A stretch of 64,000 nucleotides of DNA from Holophagaceae bacterium (GTDB lineage Bacteria; Acidobacteriota; Holophagae; Holophagales; Holophagaceae): positions 112,000 to 175,999 of the forward strand of contig JALRCU010000012.1 in the NCBI GenBank assembly GCA_023257195.1, in the 5' to 3' direction. Below the pieces are notes generated by a model. That model was not told the DNA's origin, did not search any database, and saw only the letters and a program-made list of their open reading frames with translations. The stretch's first letter is position 1; the number at the start of each line of letters is the position of its first letter. Of this stretch, positions 17,794 to 27,231 are shown piece by piece. The position numbers and the translations under genes were made by a program.

Positions 17794-20700
17794 CTAACTG
17801 CAACCGGTGGTGCCACCGCAGGTTTGGCACTTCATGCAAGCACCGTTGCGCACTAGGGTTAAATGACCACATTCAGGACACGGATCGCCTGTGTATCCTT
17901 TTTCTTTTGCCAGTTGTGAAGGCGAAGTTTGTTGTTTGGATGCTTGCCCAGAAACAACCGAGACAAGTTGTGGCTGAACAACTGGCTTCGTGGAAGCGGC
18001 TGCCGTGGGAGGCTCCATAGTTGATTTATCGAAGGGCAACGGAGTTCCATGAACTAACTCTTTGGTCGCCGTAGAGAACGGAGCTAGATTCTCAGGTTTT
18101 TTCTGAACCTCAGAATCTAGAACTTCTTCATCAACGTGAGCTAAGTCATGCCGACCTAGATAAGTGATAGCCAATTCTCTGAAAATGAAATCGATAAGGG
18201 AGGTTGTAATTTTGATCTTTTCACTACCCATGACCATGCCATTGGGTTCGAAGCGAGTAAAAAGGAAGGCCTCACAGAATTCCTCTAATGGGACTCCATG
18301 CTGGAGACCCATACTCACTGAGATGGCAAAGCAATTTAACAGGCTCCTAAATGCCGCCCCTTCTTTATGGATATCTAAGAAGATTTCTCCCAAGGCCCCA
18401 TCTTCGTATTCCCCTGTTCGGAGATAGAGTTTGGTCCCACCAATCGTAACGCCCTGCGTATAGCCACCTCGACGACTTGGCAATCTTCGTTGATAGGTTC
18501 GGACTACTTGCTGAGTGAGGGCTTGTGCCAAAATCGGTGTTTTTTCAGCATTTGTCATCTGGGGTTCTGACATCGACTCTAGGCCATCGAGTAGATCCAA
18601 ATTAGTCGCCATGGCTTGACTCATTTTTGAACCGTCGCGATAAAGGGCAACCGCCTTAAGCATCAAAGACCATGACGCCTCATAAATTCGTGCTACATCT
18701 TCCACCGTAGATTCGGCAGGGAGATTGATGGTCTTACTAATGGCGCCACTCAAGAAAGGTTGGGCTGCGCCCATCATACGTAGATGGCCTTCAGGGGCAA
18801 TATAGCGTTTCCCCGTTCGACCACAGCGATTAGCGCAATCAAAGATTGCAAGATGTTCGTCTCGGAGATGAGGAGCTCCTTCGACGGTCATCGTTCCCGT
18901 GAGGGCTTGAATAAAGGTATCCACACGGTCCTGGGAAAAATGCTTTTTGAGTCGATCGGTATCAACGACAAAAGAAGGATCAAAGGCGGACTTGAGTTGA
19001 AGTTCAAGATGAATAATCTCTTCTTCTGACCAGCCGTTCTCCAGCATGTTGGCTCTCGTAATACCAGGTGTTTCATTGGTGATATCGAGCCAACCCACCA
19101 CATGGCGCTCGATTTCTTTAATCTCGGAAGGGGAATAGCCTAGTCGAGCTAAAGCTTCGGGGATGGCAGAATTAACCAGTTTAAAATAGCCTCCGCCGGC
19201 TAGTTTTTTAAATTTGACTAGCGCAAAGTCCGGTTCGACCCCTGTGGTATCGCAGTCCATCAAAAGACCAATTGTCCCGGTGGGGGCTAGAACGGTCACT
19301 TGTGCGTTGCGAAAGCCGTACTTCTCTCCCAAATCAAGTGCCTTATCCCAACTTTCTCGGGCAGCTTCAAGGATACGCTTGGGAACACCTTTGCCATGAA
19401 GTCCCTGAGGAGGCACGCTGAGCGACTCATATTCTTGTTCGGGGGCATTGTAAGCTGCTCGACGATGATTGCGGATCACCCGAAGCATATTTTCTGAATT
19501 TTTAGAGTATTTAGGGAACGGCCCTAGTTCTGAAGCCATCGCAGCTGATGTAGCGTAAGCATCACCCGTCAAAATGGCCGTCAAAGACGCACACCACTGC
19601 GTACCTTCAGGAGAATCGTAAGGGATCCCCATACGCATTAACATAGCCCCTAGATTTGCGTAGCCAAGTCCTAGCGTCCGGAAGTCATAGGACAGTTGCG
19701 CTATGGAGTCGCTTGGAAATTGAGCCATCAAAACAGAAATCTCGAGAACAATGGTCCAAAGTTTAACGCCGTGGCGATAGCCCTCTAGATCGAAGCCCCC
19801 ATCTGCAGTTAAGAAGGTACAAAGATTTAGGGATGCCAGATTACATGCCGTATCATCCAAAAACATATATTCAGAACAGGGGTTGCTGGCATTGATGCGC
19901 CCATCTTGAGGGCAGGTATGCCAATCGTTGATGGTGGTATCAAATTGAATTCCCGGATCTGCGCAGGCCCAGGCTGCCCGATTAACTTTTTTCCATAAAT
20001 CCTTAGCTCTAAGCCTCTTATGAACTTTTCCATCGACTCTTCGCTTGAGATCCCAATCCCCGTCGACTTCAAGGGCCCTCATAAAGGAATCTGGAATGCG
20101 AATCGAATTATTCGAGTTCATTCCAGTGACACTCATGTAACCCTCGCCATCCCAACTTGTGTCGTATTGATTAATGTTTCGATCAAAGTCTTTTAAATCG
20201 AGGCGCCCCATGCATTGAGATAGAAAAGCAGCCGGCACCCCTTCTTTTTTTGCGGTTGCCAAAGCTTTTCGAAGGGCCTCATTGGTTTTGGGGTTGGAAT
20301 CTTGCGTAGTCGAAGTTTCTACTGCGGAGCACAGTTGATCCCATGCCTTTTTGCATAAATGGCTTCCGGCAGCCAACATCGCTACCTTTTGTTCCTCCAG
20401 CACTTTCCAATCAATAAAGGTTTCAATATCGGGATGGTCTAAATCTAGACAGACCATCTTAGCGGCTCTACGGGTGGTCCCCCCGCTTTTAATAGCTCCT
20501 GCCGCCCGGTCCCCCACGGCTAGAAAACTCATGAGGCCCGAAGATTTTCCACCACCACTGAGAGGCTCCTCGGATCCACGAACTTTAGAAAAATTTGAAC
20601 CTGTGCCTGAACCATATTTGAAGATGCGGGCTTCTCGTGTCCAGAGATCCATGATGCCACCCGGATTAACGAGATCATCTGAAACACTTTGAATGAAGCA

Positions 20701-21201
20701 TGCGTGAGGTTGAGGTCGCTCGTAAGCGTTGACAGATTTTTTTAATTTTCCTGTTTTAGAATCCACATAGGAATGGCCCTGTGCAGGACCCTCAATACCA
20801 TAAGCAAAATGGAGTCCTGTATTGAACCACTGAGGCGAGTTAGGAGCACACATTTGCTTGGCCAACATGTATACCAATTCATCATAAAAAGCCTGTCCAT
20901 CTTGGGCAGAATCGAAATACCCATGGGTTTCACCCCAGTGCCTCCAACATCCTGCAAGTCGATGAAAAACCTGTCTCGAATCGGTCTCTCCCCCATTTTG
21001 TGCATCGATACCTTTTCGTCGAAAATACTTTTGAGCAAGAATATCCACAGCAACCTGAGACCAAAAATCAGGAACTAAAACATCTTTAGCTTCAAACACG
21101 ATGGTTCCGTCAAGTTTGGATATACGACTTACACGCGGAACAAAATTAATCCCTTTGAGAGCGTCTTGACCTTCGATCGTAAAGTGTCTTGTGATTTTCA
21201 T
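17794..21201 (-). CDS. nrdJ: Adenosylcobalamin-dependent (class II) ribonucleoside-diphosphate reductase
   Basis: Makes deoxynucleotides using a B12-derived radical, independent of oxygen. About 1135 aa. Seen: NPCSEYMFLDDTACNLASLN, the core segment with the conserved active-site Asn/Cys/Glu area; TIGLLMDCDTTGVEPDFALV; a TSCPD-like region near residues 960-1040; and a C-terminal zinc-ribbon, CPECGHLT with CMKCQTCGGTTGC, which likely shuttles electrons to the active site. The frame is open to 21354, but ATG 21201 has GAGGAA 8 nt upstream and gives the family N-terminus MKITRHFTIEG. No cobalamin synthesis genes or B12 riboswitch were found in the window. Confidence 0.96.
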   Translation of the reverse strand: MKITRHFTIEGQDALKGINFVPRVSRISKLDGTIVFEAKDVLVPDFWSQVAVDILAQKYFRRKGIDAQNGGETDSRQVFHRLAGCWRHWGETHGYFDSAQDGQAFYDELVYMLAKQMCAPNSPQWFNTGLHFAYGIEGPAQGHSYVDSKTGKLKKSVNAYERPQPHACFIQSVSDDLVNPGGIMDLWTREARIFKYGSGTGSNFSKVRGSEEPLSGGGKSSGLMSFLAVGDRAAGAIKSGGTTRRAAKMVCLDLDHPDIETFIDWKVLEEQKVAMLAAGSHLCKKAWDQLCSAVETSTTQDSNPKTNEALRKALATAKKEGVPAAFLSQCMGRLDLKDFDRNINQYDTSWDGEGYMSVTGMNSNNSIRIPDSFMRALEVDGDWDLKRRVDGKVHKRLRAKDLWKKVNRAAWACADPGIQFDTTINDWHTCPQDGRINASNPCSEYMFLDDTACNLASLNLCTFLTADGGFDLEGYRHGVKLWTIVLEISVLMAQFPSDSIAQLSYDFRTLGLGYANLGAMLMRMGIPYDSPEGTQWCASLTAILTGDAYATSAAMASELGPFPKYSKNSENMLRVIRNHRRAAYNAPEQEYESLSVPPQGLHGKGVPKRILEAARESWDKALDLGEKYGFRNAQVTVLAPTGTIGLLMDCDTTGVEPDFALVKFKKLAGGGYFKLVNSAIPEALARLGYSPSEIKEIERHVVGWLDITNETPGITRANMLENGWSEEEIIHLELQLKSAFDPSFVVDTDRLKKHFSQDRVDTFIQALTGTMTVEGAPHLRDEHLAIFDCANRCGRTGKRYIAPEGHLRMMGAAQPFLSGAISKTINLPAESTVEDVARIYEASWSLMLKAVALYRDGSKMSQAMATNLDLLDGLESMSEPQMTNAEKTPILAQALTQQVVRTYQRRLPSRRGGYTQGVTIGGTKLYLRTGEYEDGALGEIFLDIHKEGAAFRSLLNCFAISVSMGLQHGVPLEEFCEAFLFTRFEPNGMVMGSEKIKITTSLIDFIFRELAITYLGRHDLAHVDEEVLDSEVQKKPENLAPFSTATKELVHGTPLPFDKSTMEPPTAAASTKPVVQPQLVSVVSGQASKQQTSPSQLAKEKGYTGDPCPECGHLTLVRNGACMKCQTCGGTTGCS

Positions 21202-21450
21202 GAAACAAGTTCCTCGTGCTGTAAAAGTTGGTAATGGTTTTGAAATCAGGCTTTTTTGTAAGAAACAGACTGATGTCCCAGGGTATACCGGGGATCCGTA
21301 CCGCAAGGGGTGGGGTCGGCTTAGTAGAATCACCCCTATGCCTTGTGCCGTCAAGGGGGTATCTTGAAGTTTTATTTGAACCTCTAACCCCTATTTACTG
21401 AATCTCAGACCTGCAGTTAAAAAGGTGCAATTATAGGGTCTAAACACTCG
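21202..21450 (-). promoter_or_regulatory. nrdJ upstream region with a GC-rich hairpin
   Basis: The 249 bp between nrdJ and the next minus-strand gene holds no gene. On the minus strand, a stem can form between ACCCC plus CTTG (21360-21352, with one offset base) and CAAG plus GGGGT (21345-21332), with a 5-nt bulge. A TTGACG hexamer (about 21354-21349) overlaps this stem and could be a -35 element. It lacks the conserved B12-box of cobalamin riboswitches, and I see no clear NrdR box. Probably promoter and 5' leader of nrdJ. Confidence 0.4.
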
Positions 21451-22323
21451 TTATATCGTGACCTTGGTGTCTTTCAGGTTTTTATATGGGTACCCCTTTG
21501 GGCGATCGCAAACCTCGTATAACGGGCATAATGCGCAAATAGTCAAATTTAGTTTTGTGGGGCAGTTGCCATCAATTCCCATATGGGCCAGGGGGTAGTC
21601 AAATCGAAGGGGATCCATCGGATCCACGGTTCTTAAGGCCTCGGTGATTCGGATGGCTAATTTATTGTTAACCCCCTTCTGATTATGAATACCTAAATAC
21701 CGGGTGATCCTTCCTATGTGGACATCAACGGGGATAATCAGATCGGACGGAGGGTAGCGGCTCCAGATTCCGAGATCAGGCCACCCCGAGCGTACAAACC
21801 ATCGGATCATCATCCTCCAACGTTTAGCCGTCGAACCCTCATTGGGATTTGGCAAATTAAAACGGAGGCCATAGCTCATGGGTAAATCTTTTTTTAAATT
21901 TTCGATTAGTAAACCTAATTGATTATCTGCAGTTGATTTCTTTGTTGGCACAAGCCTCTGTTCTAGCCCTCCAGACTGTTGAATCTCAACCCAACCTCGA
22001 ATCCAATGAGCTATATCGCTTGGTTTATGAAATCTCCATTTCCAATCATGAATAGCAGATTGATATTCCCGAGTCCAATAGTCGTGAGAGACCCCTAGTG
22101 CCTTATCTGAAGGACGATCTCCAAGGGGTTTCGTCGCTTTCTCGATCGCCTTTTGAATTCCCTCCACCCGTCCATAAGAGAGATGGGCCGCGATCCATCC
22201 GATTAATTCTTGATCCTTGGGATTTTTAAATTGTCGAACAAAGCGAATTGGATCCCGCGAAAGATCTTTTATATTTAAAACCTTATTTTCCAAAAATAAA
22301 AGAGAGGTTTGAAAATTCTTCAT
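21451..22323 (-). CDS. TIGR02757 family protein (DUF2400)
   Basis: 290-aa protein of a widespread uncharacterised family related to helix-hairpin-helix-GPD DNA glycosylases. The C-terminus has a likely [4Fe-4S] ligand set, C-x8-C-x2-C-x5-C in NCPTKLNLTICALCPLYEVC, as in endonuclease III/MutY-type proteins. PVDVHIGRITRYLG near residue 205 resembles the HhH-GPD catalytic Asp region. A DNA-repair role is likely but unproven. Starts 48 bp after the feoB stop, so readthrough from feoAB is possible. Confidence 0.88.
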   Translation of the reverse strand: MKNFQTSLLFLENKVLNIKDLSRDPIRFVRQFKNPKDQELIGWIAAHLSYGRVEGIQKAIEKATKPLGDRPSDKALGVSHDYWTREYQSAIHDWKWRFHKPSDIAHWIRGWVEIQQSGGLEQRLVPTKKSTADNQLGLLIENLKKDLPMSYGLRFNLPNPNEGSTAKRWRMMIRWFVRSGWPDLGIWSRYPPSDLIIPVDVHIGRITRYLGIHNQKGVNNKLAIRITEALRTVDPMDPLRFDYPLAHMGIDGNCPTKLNLTICALCPLYEVCDRPKGYPYKNLKDTKVTI

Positions 22324-22371
22324 GTAATGAACTTAGTCATTTTTTTATTTTTCATTCTTACCAAGCGACCC

Positions 22372-24261
22372 TCAACCCCACCCAAGAAAAACTGCCGTAC
22401 GATAAGTTAGGAAAGAAGCCAGATAAGATAAAGCGAATAAATAGGTTCCCGTGATCAAAGGTATTTTCCATCCACCGGTTTCACGTTTAATGGCGACAAG
22501 TGTTGACATGCATTGGGGAGCAAATACGTACCAAGCCAGTAGGGATAAGCCTGTCGCAAGACTCCATTGATTGAACAGGATGGGGGTAAGTAAGGCAGCG
22601 GTATTATCCCCAGACAGCGCATAAACCGTGCCAAGGGCGCTCACAGCGACTTCCCGGGCAGCAAGTCCAGGGACTAGTGCAATACTGATTTGCCAGTTAA
22701 ATCCAATCGGTTCAAAAATATGTTGCAACCCTCGGCCCAGCCAACCAGCGTAACTGTACTCAATAGCCGTCTTGGTAGCCCCATCGGGTGCGATTGGGTA
22801 ACTCGCAAGAAACCACAAGAGTAGGGTTAACAACAGAATAATACCTCCCACGCGTTTGATGAAGATTTTTACCCTCTGCCAAAGGCCAAGGCTAATACTC
22901 AGAACGGTGGGTTGATGATAGGTGGGTAATTCCATCATCAAGGGTCTGGTCTGTCGACCTGATGGTGTGAGGAGTTTTAGTGCTAAAGCGACCAACATGG
23001 CGCCCAAAATACCAGCGAGATAGAGTCCGAAAAGAACGAGACCCTGAAGTTCAAATCCCCCGACCGCTCGTTGTGGAATAAAAGCTCCAATTAATAAAGC
23101 ATAGACAGGCAAACGGGCCGAACACGTCATGAGAGGGATGATCAGAATTGTAATTAAGCGGTCCCGTTCGTTTGCGATGGTTCGAGTAGACATGATTCCC
23201 GGAATGGCGCACGCAAAACTCGAGAGCAGGGGGATGAATGAACGACCCGAGAGACCCACTGACCCCATCAGGCGATCCATCAAAAATGCTGCACGAGGTA
23301 GGTAGCCCGATTCCTCCATTAAAAGAATAAAAAAGAATAGGATCAAAATTTGAGGCAAAAAGATAATTACCCCTCCAAGACCAGCAAGGAGCCCATCAGT
23401 AAGAAGGCTACGCCACCAGGTGTCAGGGAAACTAGATCTTAAGATTTCGGCCAACCAAGTGGTTGAGGATTCGATCAGGTCCATGGGTAAAGCAGCCCAA
23501 CTGAATACGGCTTGAAAGATAAAAAAGAGTACTCCAGCCAAGATGCAGGGTCCAAGATATGGATGTAAGAGAACACCATCTAAGCGATCACTGAATTGGT
23601 CCGGAATTAAATGGTCTAGGTTTAACCGGCGCAAAATCTTCTTCACGGCCAGGTGATCAACCTCGACTTCTTTTATTGGCTCTAGGGGTTCAGGCGAATT
23701 AGAGGGGCGAGAGATTGATGTTTTTTTCCACGATTCTGTTGCCAAACATGCTCTCAAATCCTCATCACCCTTGGTCTTCACAGCCACAGTTTTAACGACG
23801 GGTAAACCTAGTTCATTCGATAGGTCATCAGCGTCAATAGTCAGGCCTCGCTGAGCGGCTAAATCGGACATATTGAGGGCTACGATACATGGGATACCGA
23901 TCCGCTTGACGGTGAGGGCTAAGCGAAGACTGCGCCTAAGGTTTGTGGCATCCAGCACGCAGACCAAAAGATCTGGCTTCTTTTCACCCCAGGCACGGCC
24001 TTGAAGTACGTCACAGGTAATCCGTTCATCTTGCGATCTTGGAATTAAGCTGTAGATACCCGGTAAATCTAAAACTCGAAGATTATGGGTCTCATGAATG
24101 CGAATCAGCCCTTCTTTTCTTTCTACGGTAACACCGGCGTAGTTGGCAACTTTTTGCTGACCTCCGGTTAAAAGATTAAATAGAGCGGTCTTCCCGGAAT
24201 TCGGATTTCCTACTAAAGCTACTAGGACAGTATTGGCAGGGGCGGTTGGACTATTAGACAC
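22372..24261 (-). CDS. feoB: Ferrous iron transporter FeoB
   Basis: Inner-membrane Fe(II) uptake GTPase. N-terminal G domain: GNPNSGKTALFNLLTGG (G1), DLPGIYSL (G3), NMSD (G4); then the helical spacer and a C-terminal membrane domain with two gate repeats (ILFFFILLMEESGYLPRAAF and the later paired segment). The frame is open to 24339 inside feoA; GTG 24261, which overlaps the feoA end by 8 bp, gives about 629 aa and a normal distance to G1, so I chose it. Coupled to feoA. Confidence 0.96.
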   Translation of the reverse strand: MSNSPTAPANTVLVALVGNPNSGKTALFNLLTGGQQKVANYAGVTVERKEGLIRIHETHNLRVLDLPGIYSLIPRSQDERITCDVLQGRAWGEKKPDLLVCVLDATNLRRSLRLALTVKRIGIPCIVALNMSDLAAQRGLTIDADDLSNELGLPVVKTVAVKTKGDEDLRACLATESWKKTSISRPSNSPEPLEPIKEVEVDHLAVKKILRRLNLDHLIPDQFSDRLDGVLLHPYLGPCILAGVLFFIFQAVFSWAALPMDLIESSTTWLAEILRSSFPDTWWRSLLTDGLLAGLGGVIIFLPQILILFFFILLMEESGYLPRAAFLMDRLMGSVGLSGRSFIPLLSSFACAIPGIMSTRTIANERDRLITILIIPLMTCSARLPVYALLIGAFIPQRAVGGFELQGLVLFGLYLAGILGAMLVALALKLLTPSGRQTRPLMMELPTYHQPTVLSISLGLWQRVKIFIKRVGGIILLLTLLLWFLASYPIAPDGATKTAIEYSYAGWLGRGLQHIFEPIGFNWQISIALVPGLAAREVAVSALGTVYALSGDNTAALLTPILFNQWSLATGLSLLAWYVFAPQCMSTLVAIKRETGGWKIPLITGTYLFALSYLASFLTYRTAVFLGWG

Positions 24262-24502
24262 TAGGGGTATCCGCTTCAATCTCAATACAGCGAGCTTCTG
24301 CGCGACGTAACGCAAAAGTCGAGAGACCAATTCGAACAACCATGGGATCTCCCCCGGGAAAGGCTCGGGCTAAAACTGCCACCGGTTCCCCTCGTAAAAA
24401 ACCTATTTCCTCCAAATGCCTAGCCCGATCCTCGTCGCTAGGATCTGGGTTGACTGACTTAACCCGCCACTTTGTAGATAGAGGAGCTAATTCAAGATTC
24501 AT
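24254..24502 (-). CDS. feoA: Ferrous iron transport protein FeoA
   Basis: Small SH3-like cytoplasmic partner of FeoB, about 82 aa from the ATG at 24502 (AAAGG 4 nt upstream); the open frame extends to a TTG at 24574. The FeoA pattern is visible: ARHLEEIGFLRGEPVAVLAR followed by GDPMVVRIGLSTFALRRAEA. Overlaps feoB. No Fur box was identified with confidence upstream. Confidence 0.92.
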   Translation of the reverse strand: MNLELAPLSTKWRVKSVNPDPSDEDRARHLEEIGFLRGEPVAVLARAFPGGDPMVVRIGLSTFALRRAEARCIEIEADTPSV

Positions 24503-24634
24503 GCGGCCTTTCAGGGGGAAGAACTTTAAGTATAAATGAGATTCAGTCTCAATACCAATAGCCCGTCCAGCCAATCAGCAATTATCTCGGCGTAAAGTAT
24601 GGATAATCACGAGTCTCATAGCTCGGGGTAACTT

Positions 24635-25156
24635 TTATTTTGATTTATTGATCGGGATCGATAAGGAGCCTTTTCCGAAGAAAACTGGAGTAAAAACACC
24701 GTCAAATTTTGAGGCCATCTGTTGGTGACATTCATTACAGCTTGAAGAGGTCGAGCTTGAGGTCCTCCAAATTAATTTCCCCTCTTTATTGAAAGTGGCC
24801 CATTCCCAGCCATTTTTTTTGAACTGCGTACTATAACTAATGACCTCGCCTTTTTCACTCGTGGTTCGCTTGATAAATTCGCTACCTTCAGGCCAAGGAG
24901 CAAAGTTATTCTCTTGAAGTGCAGAGAACGCAATGGGGTTCATGAAGGTTTCTTGATAAGTTCCCTTATGAGGGCCTGCAAAGCTAAGGGATGGGGGCAG
25001 GGCAAGTTTCCAATTTGGTTCTTTAAGATCCGCTGAACTTATAGATTGGGTGGCTTTATGATCAGTTTGCGATCGTGAGCGACAAGAGATCCCATTCAGT
25101 GAGCTCAAGACTAGGACAATCAGCCACAATGATAGGGAAAGGCGACGCATGTTCAT
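24635..25156 (-). CDS. Cytochrome P460-like haem lipoprotein
   Basis: About 173 aa. A lipoprotein-like signal peptide ends in GISC (C25), predicting membrane anchoring in the periplasm or outer membrane. The C-terminal part has a single c-type haem motif CNECH near residues 140-144 and the cytochrome-P460-domain pattern PWPEGSEFIKR...ISYSTQFKKNGWEWATFN. P460 relatives oxidise hydroxylamine or act on related small molecules, but the catalytic Lys cross-link cannot be judged here. ATG 25156 has a GGGGAG SD 6 nt upstream; the longer frame from 25195 lacks one. Convergent neighbours are absent; feoA lies downstream. Confidence 0.8.
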   Translation of the reverse strand: MNMRRLSLSLWLIVLVLSSLNGISCRSRSQTDHKATQSISSADLKEPNWKLALPPSLSFAGPHKGTYQETFMNPIAFSALQENNFAPWPEGSEFIKRTTSEKGEVISYSTQFKKNGWEWATFNKEGKLIWRTSSSTSSSCNECHQQMASKFDGVFTPVFFGKGSLSIPINKSK

Positions 25157-25251
25157 ATTTTTCTCCCCCCACTCTGCAAGATTAATCCTACTCAAATGAA
25201 CTCTTTGATGGTACTTTTGATTTTTCGTCTACTTTCGGAGTCCTCCCTTAA

Positions 25252-25665
25252 ATGACCATCAATCAGTTGTCCAGTTTGGCTAAGTTACTCGAGGACGCAT
25301 CCAAGCCAAATTCTCAATCTCGTGAAATTAAGCAATCGCCAAAATCAACAAAAACCCCCGCCAAAACAGTCAAAAAATCTCAAATCGTTTTAGACGAGGA
25401 AAAACAAGCGTCTTTGAAGGCCCAAAAGAAGACCCATAAATATCTTAAGCGCGTAGCATCTACGACCAGTACTCCGACCCCTGTAAAATCTTTAACTCCC
25501 CCGGTCCCAAGTGCTCCGTTGGCGAAGATTGCCAAAATGGTTCCTTCGGCCGTGGGTACTTCGTTGATCCAAGCTCTTTCTAAGGGCGTTGTTAAAAGCG
25601 ACATCCCTAATGAAGAAGAAACGAAAGAACCATGGCAATCAAAATTCCAAGGTAAGCAATATTAA
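25252..25665 (+). CDS. Hypothetical Lys/Pro/Thr-rich protein
   Basis: 137 aa of low complexity: short N-terminal amphipathic segment (INQLSSLAKLLEDA), then a disordered region rich in Lys, Ser, Thr and Pro (residues 20-85), a helical stretch LAKIAKMVPSAVGTSLIQAL (about 89-108), and an acidic tail. No domain recognised. It is the only plus-strand gene in a minus-strand block and converges with the gene at 25675 (9-bp gap). GGAG lies 12 nt before the ATG. Confidence 0.6.
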   Translation: MTINQLSSLAKLLEDASKPNSQSREIKQSPKSTKTPAKTVKKSQIVLDEEKQASLKAQKKTHKYLKRVASTTSTPTPVKSLTPPVPSAPLAKIAKMVPSAVGTSLIQALSKGVVKSDIPNEEETKEPWQSKFQGKQY

Positions 25666-25674
25666 GATTAATTC

Positions 25675-26196
25675 TTAATTCACTGTACTAACTGCATCTT
25701 GGAAATACTTTCGCCCTAGCCAAGTAGTTGAACAAATCCTAAAAAGCCCTTGGGTCGCAAGTTGTTCGAGGGTTTCGAGACCAAAATCAGCGATAAGGGA
25801 GGTCGCTTTCAATTCTTTCTTCGCAATGAGATGAGGAATATCGCTCTTTGAGCTGACCCGGAGGTCCTTGTGGTCATTAGTCCAGAGAATAGATTCCGTA
25901 GGATTGACCACTTTAAGGGAAAGACTCGTCACAATCATTCCAAACTTCCGCATTAAACCATCAATTGCGCAGCCACTGGCTTCGTGAGCCATGGATTCTT
26001 CGGCAATCAAGATAACTTGGTTGAAAAGAATTGAATATGCCGGCGCATAATGTTGACCTTTATGTGCCCAATGAGATAAGAGGTTCTCAAGGGATTGTTC
26101 TAGGGACTTAGCCTGAGTCTCTGTCAACGGTAGGCTCAGGGCAACCACCCAGAGCTTAGATGAAGCAGGTAAGGATTCAAAGTCTCGAAGTTGCAT
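25675..26196 (-). CDS. Conserved protein of unknown function (Bacteroidota-type 'ABC transporter ATPase' family)
   Basis: 173 aa. I recognise a similarity in pattern to a small family common in Bacteroidota that databases often mislabel as ABC transporter ATPase: an N-terminal SSKLWVVALSLPLTETQA, then SHWAHKGQHYAP, then LIAEESMAHEASGCAIDG (about residues 64-81). There is no Walker motif, so the ATPase label would be wrong. Function unknown. It follows lpxC by 39 bp and may be the last gene of the phoH-to-lpxC run. Confidence 0.7.
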   Translation of the reverse strand: MQLRDFESLPASSKLWVVALSLPLTETQAKSLEQSLENLLSHWAHKGQHYAPAYSILFNQVILIAEESMAHEASGCAIDGLMRKFGMIVTSLSLKVVNPTESILWTNDHKDLRVSSKSDIPHLIAKKELKATSLIADFGLETLEQLATQGLFRICSTTWLGRKYFQDAVSTVN

Positions 26197-26235
26197 GATT
26201 TATAGTAACCCTACCATCGAAATTAAAGAATGACC

Positions 26236-27114
26236 CTAGGAGGCCAAGGTCGTCAATTCCCACTTATGAGATTCTTGGAGAATGCGTCTGCAGAGTTCGG
26301 TGTGGAGTTGATGTCCTGCCCCTTGAGCGATAATCTTCCCCTCAAGGGGACAACCTAGGAGAGCTAGGTCGCCAACCAGATCTAAAATTTTATGACGAAC
26401 GGGTTCATCTTTGTAGCGGAGGACACCGTTTAAGGGACCATGGTCGGTATAGACAATTGCGTTATCCAAGCTTCCACCTTTGGCTAAGCCAAGTTCTCGC
26501 ATAGATTTGATTTCACTCTCGAGGCAGAAAGTTCGTGCTGAGCCAATTTCGGATAGGTAGGATCGGGGATCGAGAAGTAAACGGTGGTGTTGGGTACCAA
26601 TAACGGAGTGATCAAATTGAATGGTGTAGTCAATAATCAAACCCGATGAAGGTTCGACAGAAATGGACTTATTTCCTTGAACAATATTGATTTTTTCTTT
26701 GATTTTAAGGGTTTTCTGAGGTAGTTCCAGACTAGATATGCCAGCCTCCAAGATGCGATTAACCCACTCCTTAGAGCTTCCATCTAAAATGGGGAGTTCT
26801 TGCGTGGTTGCAGGTGACTCTAAAACTAGATCGAGATTAAAAACCGACAATCCTACAAGAGCGGATAGTAAATGTTCAACCGTCTGAATTTCAACCCCGT
26901 TTTTTGAGAGGGTTGTGGCGTAAGCAGTAGACCTCAAGAAGGTGACATCGACGGGAATAATGGTTGAACTTGCCGAATGAATAAAACGGAGTCCAGTATC
27001 ACTAACCACGGGCTTTAAGAGAATGGAGGAAGGAGTATTTGAATGAACGCCTCTCCCCTCGACACGGATCGGTCGACTTAGGGTGCGACTCATAGACAAA
27101 GAGGTGAGACTCAT
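26236..27114 (-). CDS. lpxC: UDP-3-O-acyl-N-acetylglucosamine deacetylase LpxC
   Basis: Zinc deacetylase for the committed step of lipid A synthesis; 292 aa. The catalytic and zinc residues align with E. coli: E80-H81 in TVEHLLSAL, H241 and D245 in RHKILDLVGD, and H268 in GAGHQLH. Its presence shows that the organism makes lipid A. ftsH in the same window could regulate it by proteolysis, although that is established only for enterobacteria. No strong SD before the ATG at 27114. Confidence 0.97.
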   Translation of the reverse strand: MSLTSLSMSRTLSRPIRVEGRGVHSNTPSSILLKPVVSDTGLRFIHSASSTIIPVDVTFLRSTAYATTLSKNGVEIQTVEHLLSALVGLSVFNLDLVLESPATTQELPILDGSSKEWVNRILEAGISSLELPQKTLKIKEKINIVQGNKSISVEPSSGLIIDYTIQFDHSVIGTQHHRLLLDPRSYLSEIGSARTFCLESEIKSMRELGLAKGGSLDNAIVYTDHGPLNGVLRYKDEPVRHKILDLVGDLALLGCPLEGKIIAQGAGHQLHTELCRRILQESHKWELTTLAS

Positions 27115-27231
27115 AGGTAAATCATAGGGGGTTTACAGATTGAAATCACTCAGTCAAATCGAGACAAGGGCTAAAGATACAGAGATCGAGTTTTCCACAC
27201 CACAGAGTGTAGGACCCTTACCTCATTTTTA

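Noticed and set aside
21202..21450. Cobalamin riboswitch upstream of nrdJ
   Set aside because: The B12-box and the long conserved core (GCCACTG, CTGCCC-type segments) are not visible.
24575..24634. Terminator after the P460-like gene
   Set aside because: The only stem is CGAG/CTCG of 4 bp; not convincing.
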